Positions 1-11,757 of a DNA stretch of 64,000 nt are shown here, one piece after another. Made by a program: the position numbers and the translations under genes. Position 1 is the first letter of the stretch. Each line of letters begins with the position of its first letter. Under the pieces are notes generated by a model that was not told the origin of the DNA, did no database searches, and saw only the letters and a list, made by a program, of their open reading frames with translations. Origin of the DNA: Saturnia japonica (taxonomy: Eukaryota > Arthropoda > Insecta > Lepidoptera > Saturniidae); the NCBI GenBank assembly GCA_033032175.1, contig CM065309.1, positions 18,352,001-18,416,000 on the forward strand, given 5' to 3'.

Positions 1-65
1 TTGAACTTTAACTGACATTCAGATTTATAAAAAATGCTATAAAAATAATATTCTCAAAAAGTAAT

Positions 66-105
66 TTTATTTTTTTTTATTTTTTATTTATTTATTTATT
101 TATTA
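66..105 (-). repeat. A-rich (TAAA)n LINE tail
   Basis: A T-rich run followed by repeated TTTA/TTTATT units on the plus strand; on the minus strand it reads as the TAAA-repeat tail closing the LINE. It marks the 3' end of the element. Confidence 0.8.
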
Positions 106-432
106 AAACTTAAATTTACAACTTAAATTTTAACAATGGCCCCAAACTAGGCATGCCTGTGTCTTGGGAACCTTACATACGAGTTACCATTTTATACTTA
201 CTCATAATAACATCTGAAATCATTACATTACACATTACTTATTCATTATACTACATATTATACCGTTATATAGTATGCAATACAGACACATATTTTATAC
301 TACATAAACATAATTATATACAACATACATATTATCATAAATAAAATAACACACAATATAAATGCAACAGCCAAAACCATCATGGAAAATTACTTACAGT
401 TTTAGTAATCAGAGAAGAAGTAAAATGTAAAA

Positions 433-2763
433 TTATTTTTGAATTGTAAGTACATCCTCAGTTGTGTTATATGTCAGGGTACTTAGCCAGCCAATAATTT
501 TCCTTCTTGCTTCGTAAAGCAAACAGTCTCCAATTGAACATAGCTTCTGTACTTTATTGTAAATATAGGGGCCAATGAACGGGCCAAACCTTTGCGCAAA
601 GGCCGTGCCCACCAAGGGAGCTCTCACACGGAATACACCACGTCCTGACATTTCACTGTATTCCGGTAAGACGGCTACCTTTCTATGTTCTCTAAGAGCA
701 ACTTGCAGTATAAACAATTGTCTCACACTAAGAAATCGGCTTTCTTTGTACAACTCTGTGGTTGGGTATCCATAAGGCTTCCGCAGCATGACTTTGATTA
801 CTGAGCGCTGGGCTCTTTCGACTACTATCATATTAGTTTTAGCAGCACTGCCCCAACTTGTGATGCAGTATAAAATCAAAGATTGACAAAGAGCAAAGTA
901 TATGGTTTTTAGGGTGGCAAGGCATGCTACAGAGCATAATTGCCTCATAACACCCACCACTCTTCTCAACCGCCGAGCCAGTACTTCTATATGATTCTTG
1001 AATGAAAGACGCTGGTCTATTTGAACACCTAGGTACTTTATAAGTGTATTTCTGCTTAATTTGTCACAATCACAAAAATCATTAAGTCTAGCACATGTGT
1101 GTATTCTGATGTCAGGTAGTGTAGGTGGTGCTGAAGCGAATGTCTTATGAAAATTTATGTAAGTTGTTTTTTTTGTATTAAGTGTAAGAAGATTACGCTG
1201 CAACCAGAAATATATCCTAGTCATGCCAATTTCTGTATACCTCTGAACTTCATTCCAAGATGTACCGTGAAAGATTATCGCAGTATCATCTGCGTAACAA
1301 AATATCTCAGCATTCATGATTTGAAGCTCATGGATGTCATTTAAATAAATAATAAATAATGTTGGTCCAAGTACACTACCCTGTGGCACCCCAAACGAAA
1401 CACTCTGTAAGTCACTTGTAAGTTGTCCAATTTTAATACACTGCCTTCGTCCAGTAAGGTATGTTGCGAACCATTGCAAAGGGATGCCTCTTATTCCCAT
1501 ACACTCAAGTTTTCTTATCAATATAGGAATAGACACAGTATCAAAGGCCTTTGCCAGATCAAGAAATACACCGTTACAACACAGTCTCTTGTCTAGCTTC
1601 TTCGCTACAGTTGATGTTAGCAATAACACCGCGTCCTCCGTTGATTTACCCCGTCGAAAACCGAACTGTCTGTCAGATATTAATTAAAATTTTTCGATAT
1701 ATTGTATTAGTTGATATTTCACTATTTTTTCAAGTAATTTTGAAAATATCCCAAGCAAAGAAATCGGACGATAGTTATCGGGTACATCTTTAGCTCCACC
1801 CTTATGTATAGGACAAACAGCCGCTATCTTCCATGTTTCAGGAAATACACCCATAGCCAGACTGATATTAAAGATTATGGTGAGTGGTTGAATAATAGCA
1901 TTTCGTATAGATTTAACTAAACTGTTAGTGTACCCATCTATCCCTGGTGCTTTACCATTTTGTAGGTTAATAATCAGTTTCTCTACTTCTACGTTGTCAG
2001 TTGGTCTCAGGAAGAAAGATTCAGAGGCTGTATTATTGATTTTAACTAAGTTTGTTAAGCTTTTTTCATCTGTATTTATATCATGAAGAATTCTAGTAGC
2101 AAGCTTACTTCCAACAGATGTAAAATGATCATTGCACATATTTAGTGATTGCTGACTTCCATTGGCATTTTTAAGGTTTAAGAGGTGCACAGGATCTTTG
2201 TTAATTTTATTAATACTGCAGATATTTTTTATAGTTACCCAAAGCTTTTTAGGGTTATTTTTATTAGATTCAAGTTCTATATTTTTATATTCATTTTTTA
2301 GTTTCCGTAGAATATTATTACAAAATGTTCGATATCTACTGTATATAACTTGTGCAACTGTATTATCAGGATCGCTCCTTGCTCGTAAGTGTGATTTATC
2401 TCTATGCCTCATACAGCGTATTAACCCAGGAGTGATCCAAGGTTTAATATTATATTTGGTTTTACTTATTATTATTTTCTTTGTATATTTACTTATAGTA
2501 TTCCCTAATATTTGCATAAACGTGTTAGTGGCTTCATTTACATTATTAGTATCTAAGATATCCCAATTTATGTCGATAATATCCTTACAAACAGCGTCAG
2601 TGTCTATTTTAATTTTTTCCCGTTTTTGATTCTTGGGCTTTGGACCATTTATATTTAATGCGACCATTACAATATCATGATCTGTTACATTAGAATTACA
2701 TACTGCTCCAATTGATGTAAAATTCGATCTCACATAAATATGATCTAGGCAATTCGCACCTCT
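433..2763 (-). pseudogene. LINE endonuclease C-term + reverse transcriptase, one in-frame stop
   Basis: Minus-strand pol frame of the LINE. The upper part (2763 to 1687) carries the last part of the AP-like endonuclease, a basic linker, and the RT signature 'NYRPISLLGIFSKLLEKIV'. A TAA at 1684-1686 interrupts it. The same frame continues directly with 'QFGFRRGKST' and then about 398 codons: 'FLDLAKAFDTV' (motif A, about residues 22-32 of the lower part), 'GVPQGSVLGP' (motif B, about 80-89), 'YADDTAII' (motif C with the two catalytic Asp, about 112-119), thumb and C-terminal region. Both halves share one frame, so this is a single stop codon and no frameshift. All catalytic motifs remain readable, which implies a fairly recent insertion, but truncation makes it non-autonomous. 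Confidence 0.92.
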
Positions 2764-3227
2764 AGTTGGATTAGTTAATTACGGAGTTATTTCCGTAGTG
2801 TGAAATTTTATATTTAACCTAATTTAAAGTGACCTAACTGTAAAAAATTTAGGGTCTGAACTCGACGGTAGCGATTCTACAGATGAGCTGAATTTTTCAA
2901 ATCAAACTGGCAGTCCGAGAGCACGTTCAAACAAACAAACAAACAGAAAAAATATCTTGTGCTGTCAAAGTAATATTAGAATAGATGAAAGAATACGTTC
3001 GCAATACGTAACAAATACGTCACGATCACAATACCGAGTCTCGCGACGTCTCGTCACAGGCCGGACGCGACGCCCGAACCGGAAGGCGCACCGTTAATAA
3101 TGAAGTTAATGTTATTATTTTTTTGTTAATACATTTTTCATCGCCACACTGTTAAAACCGTTTATGTGCGCAATTAAATATGTTAAGTAACAATACGCAC
3201 CACTAAAGTAAGCAATTATTGTATAGG
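2764..3227. other. LINE flank with a CpG-rich patch
   Basis: No gene is visible. It starts at the truncated 5' edge of the LINE. Positions 2925-2945 hold a (AAAC)n run like those at the end of dispersed repeats. About 3000-3095 is markedly richer in G+C and CpG than the surroundings. No frame with splice sites could be supported there, so it is left as unexplained sequence, possibly a regulatory remnant or part of a repeat. Confidence 0.5.
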
Positions 3228-3495
3228 TGCGTAGCTAGAGACTTTGCGAGGGGGTTTAACCTAATGGATCCCAATAGGGATTCTGTTGGAAGAAAACAAT
3301 GAAATATATAGCAAAATGAATATTCAGAAAACTTCTCGGCACAGGAATTTAGATTTAATGCCTTATTAGCGTAGCTTAGTGTAGCTAGGGGGTTTGCCCC
3401 AGTTAATCTCTGTTAAAAAGAAAGCAAAGAAATACATAGGTAAGCAAATTTCCAGGAAACTTCTCAGCATAGAAAAATAGAATTTAATGACAATA
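3228..3495. repeat. Diverged tandem duplication, two ~130-bp units
   Basis: Two adjacent head-to-tail units. Each starts near 'gtagctag...ggggtttgcc/aac', passes through a purine-rich run with 'aaatacata/aaatatata', and ends with 'aaacttctc.gcataggaa' and 'gaatttaatg'. Unit 1 is about 3228-3362 and unit 2 about 3376-3490. They differ by many substitutions and small indels, so the duplication is old. Confidence 0.6.
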
Positions 3496-4926
3496 TAAAT
3501 ACATGATTTATTAAACTGTTTATTGGTAGAGTAACCTCGAATTTGCAATTATTATTTTGTTAAAATGAGAATTGCTAATTTGATACAAACAAAATAAGAA
3601 TAACATATAATTTAAAACCCCTTATTTTTAAAACACATTTTGTTTAACCATTTTATTCAACATATAGTGTTTAGAATACCTTTTCAAAAGTTATCTACTC
3701 CTGGATTAACAGCGTAAATTTTAAAAGAGAAACTTTGTTATCTAGGTTTTCCATGTATTCGTTACCATGTATGGATTTTCATTTAAAATCTTTGTATAAC
3801 GGGAGTGATCCCGGGCAGTTAGCTAGCTAACTATGTCATGAATAATGTATTACAGAATGCGTGTCTGATCTATTGTGGATCAAATAAAAGCCGATTGAAT
3901 AGAAAGCATTCCCGTCCACTTCGTCACGACTCCGGAGAACAACTTATTAACTAATATACAAATTATAATTATTAAACATTTTACGATTGTTATTAGTTCT
4001 GTTTGATTGGATCTAGAACTTTTTTCCATGAGAGATAGATTGACACAAAATTTCATTGTCAGCGGGTTATTTTAAAGTTTATATTATATTTCACTGCTTA
4101 GCTAAAGTAACAATAATGATAATATTTCGGCATATAACAATTTTTTATCATACCTTCCTTGGTTTTTTTTATGAGGACACCAAGGAACTGACGGTTTCAA
4201 GAGAAATATTTTTTTATAGAAAAATAATAACAATAATGGATTTATTAAAAATTGAAAATGAAATGAAAAATGCTTGAATATACTTTTCAAAGTACTTACG
4301 CCAATATTAATAAAAAAAAATTAAAATAAAATTCTTCTTATTATCTATCTTGCGTGGTTATTCTTTGGATTTCGTCATTATAATTAAGGTAATTTTGCAA
4401 TCATTAAATCAGGCATCCACTATTTGCAGTTTTATTTTGATTTTATTAATATATTGTTTTATATCACTGCAAAGTTGAAAGAATAATTTTATACTTAATA
4501 CTATGAATCATTCCACTTTATCTTATACTTATTGCATATTTTGTTAATTACATACAGACGAGGGCGGCATTTTGTAACCGTTTAAAGTCAAAATTTAATA
4601 ATTACTACCTACTAATGAGAATACACAGCAATTTGTTTTCGTTTTGCTGTTCTTCTGTTACATTTTTACATTGTAATAATTAATTATCTTCTATCATTAT
4701 GCGGTAGGTGATTGGCACGAGCCCCCTTTTTCAATACGAGCGGTCGTGGAACTATTAATCACCGAGGTTCGAGGGTCCCCCACTGATGGTAGACAGGTGT
4801 TATGTAACCGGCAGATTAATTCTTCTATTTAGTTCAATGACATTTATTGTTTTTTTTTTTAAAGTAATTAATACTACTACATTTATAAGTGAAAATCTTG
4901 AAAATATTTATTTTTTAATTTCTTTA
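3496..4926. other. No gene seen
   Basis: AT-rich sequence with only short chance frames. 4056-4290 is open on both strands for about 60-70 codons but is low-complexity and has no recognisable product. Confidence 0.6.
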
Positions 4927-5180
4927 TAGGTTAAGAGCGATAGAACACGATAATGCCCAAGATGGTAACATGCTAAGCCTAGTGGGAAGAACCGGGTCTC
5001 AAGTGCAACTGCCGATACACCCTTATTGGTGCTTGGCGACAGATTTTCAACACGAGAGTGGTTGTTATCCAGGTGGGTATTAGAAAAAGCCCTACCATCA
5101 TGCTATGGTTTCATCACGATGTTTTCCTTTACCGAAAGCTGGCTTATTTGCAAGTGATTCGAACTCATATCGATCTGATA
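4927..5180 (-). mobile_element. tRNA-derived SINE family A, reverse copy
   Basis: Reads in reverse orientation. It shares with the other copies the blocks 'cccaagatggtaacatgcta', 'gcctagtggg', 'ggtgcttggcgacagatttt', 'attagaaaaagccctacca', 'atggtttcatcacgatgttt' and, last, 'gattcgaactcat', the complement of a Pol III B box. The tRNA-like head lies at the high-coordinate end. Confidence 0.85.
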
Positions 5181-5950
5181 AACTACAATTTAATTTATCT
5201 AAAACAGTAAGTCTTAAGTTTAAGTTGGACAATTAAAATGATTTTATATCTTTTTTTCATTTACTATAATCAAATATATGTAATGAAGTTCTTACGAATT
5301 AGTAGTACAGAACCAATGCTATCCATTAAACAACCAAAGAGGATCTTCGCACGGCGTAACACAATCGCCACTTCAGTTTTAAGGATTTAAGAAATCATAT
5401 CTCTTACATTTAACGCAAATGATATCGGAATCCGGGAATCTCGATAAATTGTAGCATTAACTTCATTTAGAACCCATACAAGCAAAATATGTTTGTAAAA
5501 ATGATGTTAAAATGCTCAGATTATTGTCAAAATTTCATTATTTTAACTAATAATATTGACTGTATCAATTATGATTCACTCATTAAAAATCTTTCGGACA
5601 CCTTGTATACGCTGAGGAAGATTATATCCAATATATCTTTGAGAAAATTATTACAATACACCTAAGAAAGTTTTGTATCAACAACTACATATTGACATGA
5701 TTTCATGTTTGATTTGTCCATCTCGCTTGAGGCCACGGGTCAAAGATGAAAAAGTTTAAGTATGAAAGGGAAAGTGCGAAGTGTTAAACACAATAATCGT
5801 TTTCGCCCAAGGGTGGGTCACTCGTATCGGTTTAACATTATTATGAATCATAGATAGATAATTCATAACCATATTAATGGCAAATGAAAGTGAAATAATT
5901 TTCATATGTACCTATATACTATAATCTATATGGATCGTTATGGTAATAAA
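5181..5950. other. No gene seen
   Basis: AT-rich unique-looking sequence; no ORF, RNA gene or repeat was recognised. Confidence 0.6.
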
Positions 5951-5959
5951 TCAGTTACT

Positions 5960-6053
5960 AGCTGGTCGATGCGAATATTTCGCACATTATTGGAATGTAA
6001 ACAATCTAACTAACATCTGTCATGTTAGATTAATAATAGATGGTGTTTTGAAT
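5960..6053 (+). repeat. Copy of repeat also at 31930-32015
   Basis: Shares 'atgcgaatatttcg.acatta' and 'taaacaatctaac' plus 'catgttag' with the plus-strand segment at 31930-32015. The MITE at 6057-6468 sits directly at the 3' edge of this homology. Confidence 0.6.
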
Positions 6054-6056
6054 ATA

Positions 6057-6468
6057 CAGTGTAAACTCTTTATAACGAAACTCAAGAGACTGAGCATTTT
6101 TTGTCGTTATAGAGAGTTATCGTTATATGGAGTGAACAAAAAAACAACCAAATTAACAAGAATTTTTAATATGTATGTCTTAGATAATAAATACTTATAA
6201 ATTATTGTTTACACATATAGTCTGATAACTTTGTCTGACGTTTTTTGCTATGCCAGTACTTGTTTTGTATTATTTTATGTATTCTATTCATATCTAGATA
6301 TGTGGTGGAGTCGTCTTCCTACACATTTCTTCGTAATAGAGAATGGCGTATCGCTATAAAGAGTTTTTCAATATATGGGTTTTAACGCAAACCAATCAAG
6401 TTGGCCTCACTTCAACGTTATAGGGAGTTTATCGTTATAAAGGATAACGTTATAAAGAGTTTGCACTG
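6057..6468. mobile_element. Non-autonomous Tc1/pogo-like MITE with TA duplication
   Basis: A 412-bp element with terminal inverted repeats of 21 bp: CAGTGTAAACTCTTTATAAC G at the left and, on the complement, CAGTGCAAACTCTTTATAAC G at the right (20 of 21 identical). It is flanked on both sides by TA (6055-6056 and 6469-6470), the target duplication of Tc1/mariner/pogo transposons, whose ends often begin with CAGT. Internal copies of the 'cgttata' end motif occur near both ends (6103-6125 and 6408-6445). No transposase frame is present, so movement would need an enzyme supplied elsewhere. Confidence 0.85.
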
Positions 6469-6471
6469 TAT

Positions 6472-7255
6472 TTTCATTAACATCAACAGATGGCATTCGT
6501 AATGAAGAAGTTTTTAAATCTTTTTTTAACAAAAACATTAATTTTAAACCCTGTTTCGTCAATAGCGGGAAATGTAGGCATTAAAGTACGTGAAATTGGC
6601 ATGCATGCCATCTGCGTGAGCAGTGGTATTTTTAATAAATAATTAATGGAAAATATGGTGTTGCCAGAAAAAAAGTCTTTTGAGAAATAATATATACGAT
6701 TCGAAATATAGGATTTAATAATAATATAAAATGAGCCGAAATCTCTATCGATATATTAATCAATAATGTATTTTACAATACCTATCTTAAACACCAATTA
6801 TTTGTAATTTATACGACGACGCTAACTTTAGGCGCATCTTCTTTCCTGTTGTCTTCAAAATGAAACGTCTCGCGCGCCACCTATTGTAAATTGGTTGTAC
6901 TGATACAAAATCTTCGCAAATGTGCCGCACAACAACTTTCAAAGTTTCATTGCAATTGGATGAATAGTTCAGGAACGACAAACAAAGAAACATTCCTTTA
7001 AATATCTTGTTCCGCTTAAGCCTATTTCAATAGCCATTAAAAATCTTCTACCAAGAAATACTAAGTTTCAAGCATACTTATCCGATGTTTTAGAACAGTC
7101 ATATTTTGTATTACTTAGAGCAACATAAGTATATGTTATTTTGTAGCATTTATTGCATGCTTTTATTTCGAATAGTTAAAATGTATACAATAACTTTAGG
7201 ATAAGTTAAAGTTAACGTAGGTTTTGTGCTTTGTTATTTTTTTAATTTATCTGTA
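6472..7255. other. No gene seen
   Basis: AT-rich sequence with no recognised feature; a 68-codon minus frame at 6787-6993 is within chance expectation. Confidence 0.6.
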
Positions 7256-7566
7256 TAGGTTTAGCGTTATGGCCACAATCTCACCTGGTTTTAGGTGACG
7301 ATGTGGTTCATGATGGTAACACGCTTAACCTAGTGGAGAACTGCCTCTCAAGTGGAGCTTCCGGAATCCACCTATAGTTGCTTTTGTGAAAGATTGTCAA
7401 CCTAAGTGCGGTATTCAGCCAAGCGCACATAAGAAAACCTACCACCATGCTATTGGTTCATCACGATATTTTCCATCACCGAAAGCTCAGGCTCATTGCA
7501 ACGATTCGAACTCACATCGTTCGACACGTGTCCGTACACGCTACCACGGAGTCGGCATTGCTATAC
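7256..7566 (-). mobile_element. SINE family A, near full-length reverse copy
   Basis: Reverse copy with 'taggtttagcgttatggcca' at the tail end, then 'tcacct..ttttaggtgacgatgtgg', the 'tggtaacacgct' block, 'accaccatgcta.tggttcatcacgat' and the B-box complement 'gattcgaactcac' near 7504-7516. Small frames crossing it are not genes. Confidence 0.85.
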
Positions 7567-7844
7567 TTCTCGCAAACAGAACGTTATAATGGTCGTGTAG
7601 ACCAAAATCTTACGCCTGTTAAGAAAACCAATCTGTCTGTGTCAGTTCACATTAAATATGCGCAGTGAATAACATGCATTGAGGCCTGTGGAGGTCAGCG
7701 AGTCAAGCGCTTTCTTACTCACGGAAACAATGATTGCTATCTAAGCGGATACGTGAATAGCAATGTGTAATTGTGGAATGGAAGTAGGAAATACAACTAA
7801 AGAAATGAAGTCTATATAATAGTGATTGTTTTGTTTGAGCTGTT

Positions 7845-8110
7845 GCAATCTAATTCCCTCCTCTTCTTTCTACCGCAGAGCTACATACACTGGTCCTTGG
7901 AGTCACAGTTTTACGGTAACCTCCATCTTGTCCAATTAAAAAGTTCTCTATGTGTTGTCTTTGATGTATCTTGAAACTAGAACCATCTCCCGGCCAATGT
8001 GTTTCCTCCTTCTACGACATCAGGTCCTTCAAGCGTAACGTGAAGATATATTTATGCAGACCGGCATGATGGCGGTGGTCACCGATGGTTAGTACCGTCA
8101 ATTTACCGCG
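7845..8110 (-). repeat. Dispersed repeat family D, reverse copy
   Basis: On the complement it reads 'aaattgacggtac', 'ggtgaccacc', 'catgccgg.ctgcataaat', 'cgttacgct.gaagga', 'gaaggaggaaa', 'ggttaccgtaaaactgtgac', in the same order as the plus-strand copy at 19290-19680. It is probably the 3' part of a retroelement; the class is not resolved. Confidence 0.75.
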
Positions 8111-8664
8111 TTACGTAAAAATAACCTGTGCGGTTAGGGGACTCCCGTCAGGAACGATGGTCGTCTGCTGGAATTTCGTTCCTGACGCAGGTAAGCACTA
8201 GTTTCAGTGGTCAGATTTCCATAAATTTAGACAACAGGCAATCTTCGCCTTTCAGTTTTCGAATCTGTTATCATCATTTATGTTATTATTAATTCGTAAA
8301 TTTTTATGTTTTGCTCCAAGTTTGCAAAAGCAAAGTTTCGCAATTTCAGCGAACATTAAAATAATATACTGACAAGTCCACATACTTTGTTGCAGCAACT
8401 GCGAATGCAAATGCGATATGGAAATGTGTAAAATTTGCATAATTTGCTAAATAAGCAACACGCTAAATTGTCTTCAAGCAGAATCGTCACTGATCGAAAT
8501 TATTCGTTATGCATAGAGCTCCTCAAAATACGTCTCAGGACCCCATTTTAAGGTAGCAAGGCCGTTGCCTTTATAAAACATCTAAAAATTCCATTCCTTA
8601 TATGCTGTTCAAATCATGTCAATCTTAAGTTTAATAAATGAAAAAGTTCTTTGTACATCGTGTC
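8111..8664. other. No gene seen
   Basis: Nothing recognised except a short imperfect inverted segment near 8140-8190 ('cgtcaggaacga' and 'tcgttcctgacg'), which could form a hairpin. Confidence 0.5.
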
Positions 8665-8905
8665 CATCTATATCTATACTTCTAATATTATAAAGGTCAA
8701 TAGATTGCTTGTTTGATTGAACTATCTAATTTCTGGAACTACCAGTTAGATTTGAAAAATTCTTTTGCATTTTATAACATATTTATTCAGGAAAGTTATA
8801 GGCTATATAACTTTAAGCTGCAACCCCAAGAAGCGGAAACAGTAACCGTGAATGTCAAGCAAACTGACAAGCTGTAGGCGAGTACAGTAAGTGAAAACAA
8901 CTATA
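8665..8905 (-). repeat. Dispersed repeat family B, reverse copy
   Basis: Contains 'taattctggaactaccagt'-type sequence (here 'aatttctggaactaccagtt'), 'gatttgaaaaattctttt' and 'gttataggctatataactt', in the same order and orientation as 37420 and 56285, and the complement of 23668, 34770 and 58985. Confidence 0.75.
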
Positions 8906-11132
8906 GGCTATACGGGATTGTTGGAGAGTTGGTCGAACAAATTTAACACGGTTGAAACAATAGGACGAAGCTAGTAGAAACATATGGCAAAACAAAATAG
9001 AACTAACTGTTATGCGAGGCCTCAGTAGCCACCTTCACTGTCGAGGCCAGTAATGAATAGACGAATTAATGTTATATCTCCTAGTGTGGTCAGATGTGGT
9101 CGTTGAAGGTCGCTTCAGTAGTGACTCATATAAAGGAAACGTATTTAATCAAGTGTGTATAATATATAATTTAATAAAAGACACCAATACAGATGCCAAT
9201 AATCAAACATTTTAATATTCAACGGCTTTTTATTATATTTAAAAATTAACATCAATGAGGAAACTTAAAAAATTACATTCAGTTACTGCAATGTAACAAA
9301 AAAATGCTTTTAGTTTAGTTAAAACTTTTAGTATTTAGTAATGCTTCTAAAACTTTTAATATGAAACATCTAATGGCCCATTTGAACGGTAAGCGTCCTA
9401 TAAAAATTTGTTTCGAGTGTGCTTCAATTTGTTAAACATATTCCACGCAATAAACCTAAATATTAGCTCTAAGAAAATATCTTACTGGAATACAAGAAGA
9501 ATTAAACACTCGTTTAAGAAATGGAAACAAGGATTTAATATTAAAAATTAAAATATAACAACGGTGTACTAAAAGTAGTAAAATTAATTTAAAAAAACTG
9601 AAACAGTAGGTAATATATTGAAGAACCTTCCACAGATAATGATTAAATAAAAATAAAGTTTCGTATCAAATAGCAAGTAATTAAAAAACACATGATTAGT
9701 GCACCAAATACATTTAAATTGTACAATACAAATCAAGAAACTTGATGTCATCAGGGAAGCTAGAGGAATTAAAATGCATCATTGGATTATTTCATATTAA
9801 ATACATATAATTTTATTAATATAAACTATTAGATTATTTATTAACTTTTTAGATTAAAAATATATTTAAAGGATATAAATAAAGGAATTTAAACGATATT
9901 AAAGCAAGATTTAAAAATATATTGAAATATTTATTTTAAATTAACTATATTGAATTTTTTCTCTCATGTCTCACTTTATTTACGTTATTAATGTTAGTTT
10001 TTGCCATCCAAAATTATTTTATTTTTTTAACTTACTAGATCTTTTAAGATTTGTAAATTGTAACAAATGTTTATGTAATTCTCATTAAGTGAATTATGTT
10101 CTTTTGAGTAATAAATTCCGAAGATAGGTTGGACACAGAGATACAAATAGTATAGAATATAGATGGAATGTATTAAATCAAATGAAATAGTTTTTAATAT
10201 TTAAATAAAAATAGCAGTTTTTAGTGAAAATGTTTTAAATTCAGGAAAAAAATGAATGAATGACTAATCGATGAACAAAGGCGTGACTAAATTCGTTAGT
10301 AGATAATAAACCGAACAGTGAACTCGACTATGAAGAAACTATAAAAATAAAAACAAATTTATTAATATCACTGTATAGTTATAACTTATAATAATATTGT
10401 TGAATCTTTATATTTGACATGAAATTAACATAACGGACAATGGATATACGTTAATTAGCAGAAAAAATGGCAACAACCGGCTCTGATGTGCAAGAACCGT
10501 TACTTTGATTGTAAGCAGCAGCACCTTGTTAATACGAATTCTTTTAAGATAAAAAACCTTTTAAAATGAAAAATTAAATTTAAAGTTCAACACCATTAAT
10601 GTTTTAATTTAAAATAAGATTTCTGTCATAATATATTTACATTTAATTCAGATTAATTCAGCGTTATTTCATCATTGGATAAATTAGTGTTTGAACATAA
10701 CCTATTCTGATATTAAGCAACTGCGAAATGTGAATGATCGAAGTTATTTTTTATAGTAGCGTGGCAAAGTGGAGGCTCTGTACTTAATGGTAACAATCCG
10801 AAAAAGTTCAGAGTACGCAGAGAGATTGGCAACTTGGCAGCCGGATATATACCAGCTGATTCCAAAACGCGACAAATCTAAAGAGCGCCACTATGACGGA
10901 TTTGTCATCATGTGAATGTTTGTCACATTCAAGTCATGTATAGATACCCTATTATCTCCTAAATTGAATTTAAGCTTATATTTCGTCGGATTAACAAAAC
11001 ATAATTTACAAATATTTCGCATAAAACTGTATAACAAAAAATATATATATGTGTGCAATTCACACGTGGTAGAAGTGAAACCTTCACATTTATGTTTTTT
11101 TTAATACAGAAAATGATCAAATACACAGTAAT
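8906..11132. other. No gene seen
   Basis: A long, very AT-rich stretch (especially 9130-10680) with A- and T-runs but no ORF, splice-flanked frame or recognised repeat. It could be intron or intergenic DNA. Confidence 0.6.
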
Positions 11133-11450
11133 TTAAAGTTTATGAAAAAGTACATACAAGTATTCACAATCATTATTCACAATATCATTTTCAATTAATG
11201 CTGATTTGAAATATCCATGGTAACCTAACACAATATCAATCAGTAACAGAATATCATAAGTGTTGTCTAAAAAGTATTTCTTTCGTGCCTTTTTGGTGAG
11301 GTAATAAAATTCATTATTGCGTGGCAACAAACCTCTTTTGTACCATTTTACCATTGCATAAAACTTTCCTATCTCATATTCTCTTACGTTAAATCTTATG
11401 GATATATGTGTCTGTCTCTTTTTACTGTCGCTTTCGCTTTTTCGTTTCAT
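11133..11450 (-). CDS. Unassigned 105-codon ORF (doubtful)
   Basis: An ATG-started minus-strand frame of 105 codons with a basic, Ser/Lys-rich start (residues 1-14), then a mixed sequence rich in Tyr, Lys, Asn and Leu. There is no signal peptide, membrane segment or known motif that I can name. In DNA this AT-rich I estimate that roughly one or two frames of this length are expected by chance in 64 kb on both strands, so length alone is not evidence. It looks more compositionally balanced than most chance frames nearby, so it is recorded, but it may be a mobile-element remnant or nothing. Confidence 0.2.
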   Translation of the reverse strand: MKRKSESDSKKRQTHISIRFNVREYEIGKFYAMVKWYKRGLLPRNNEFYYLTKKARKKYFLDNTYDILLLIDIVLGYHGYFKSALIENDIVNNDCEYLYVLFHKL

Positions 11451-11687
11451 CGACTTTCAAATCACAACGATGCTAAAGAAGTTTTCACTTAAAAATAATT
11501 ATTTATGTCTTACACGTTCAATGGTGTGATATCCCACAAGTCAACATGTGTTCACAAAATAATATTACATTGACTATTGAAATAATAAGCAACGAATTTC
11601 ACATCAACATTAATAAAAACTGTTTCTTAAATGAGATCAAAGAACTAATAGATTATGTCGGCCAAATTTAATCTTTTTTTTTCAGTT

Positions 11688-11757
11688 TTATCTCCCTTGA
11701 TCTTAAGTGACTGTGTGGCCCAAGATGGTAGCACGCTAATTCTAGTCGCAGTTATCT
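11688..11757 (-). mobile_element. SINE family A, tail fragment
   Basis: Only the distal part remains: 'tctcccttgatcttaagtga', 'tgtggcccaagatggtagca' and 'cgctaattctagt', matching the corresponding blocks of 7256 and 15599. Confidence 0.75.

Larger units (their letters stand above)
66..2763 (-). mobile_element. 5'-truncated APE-type LINE (Jockey/CR1-like)
   Basis: A non-LTR retrotransposon lying on the minus strand. Its 3' end is the A-rich tail made of repeated TAAA units at about 66-105, followed upstream by a 3' UTR of about 330 bases (106-432) and then by the reverse-transcriptase frame (433-2763). The first readable residues are the C-terminal end of the endonuclease (a 'NCLDHIYV' and 'TDHD' stretch), so the 5' UTR, any ORF1 and most of the endonuclease are missing. 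Such 5' truncation is the usual product of incomplete target-primed reverse transcription. Non-LTR type is certain; the clade (Jockey, CR1 or a relative) is inferred from the RT motifs. A target duplication could not be defined by eye. Confidence 0.9.
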
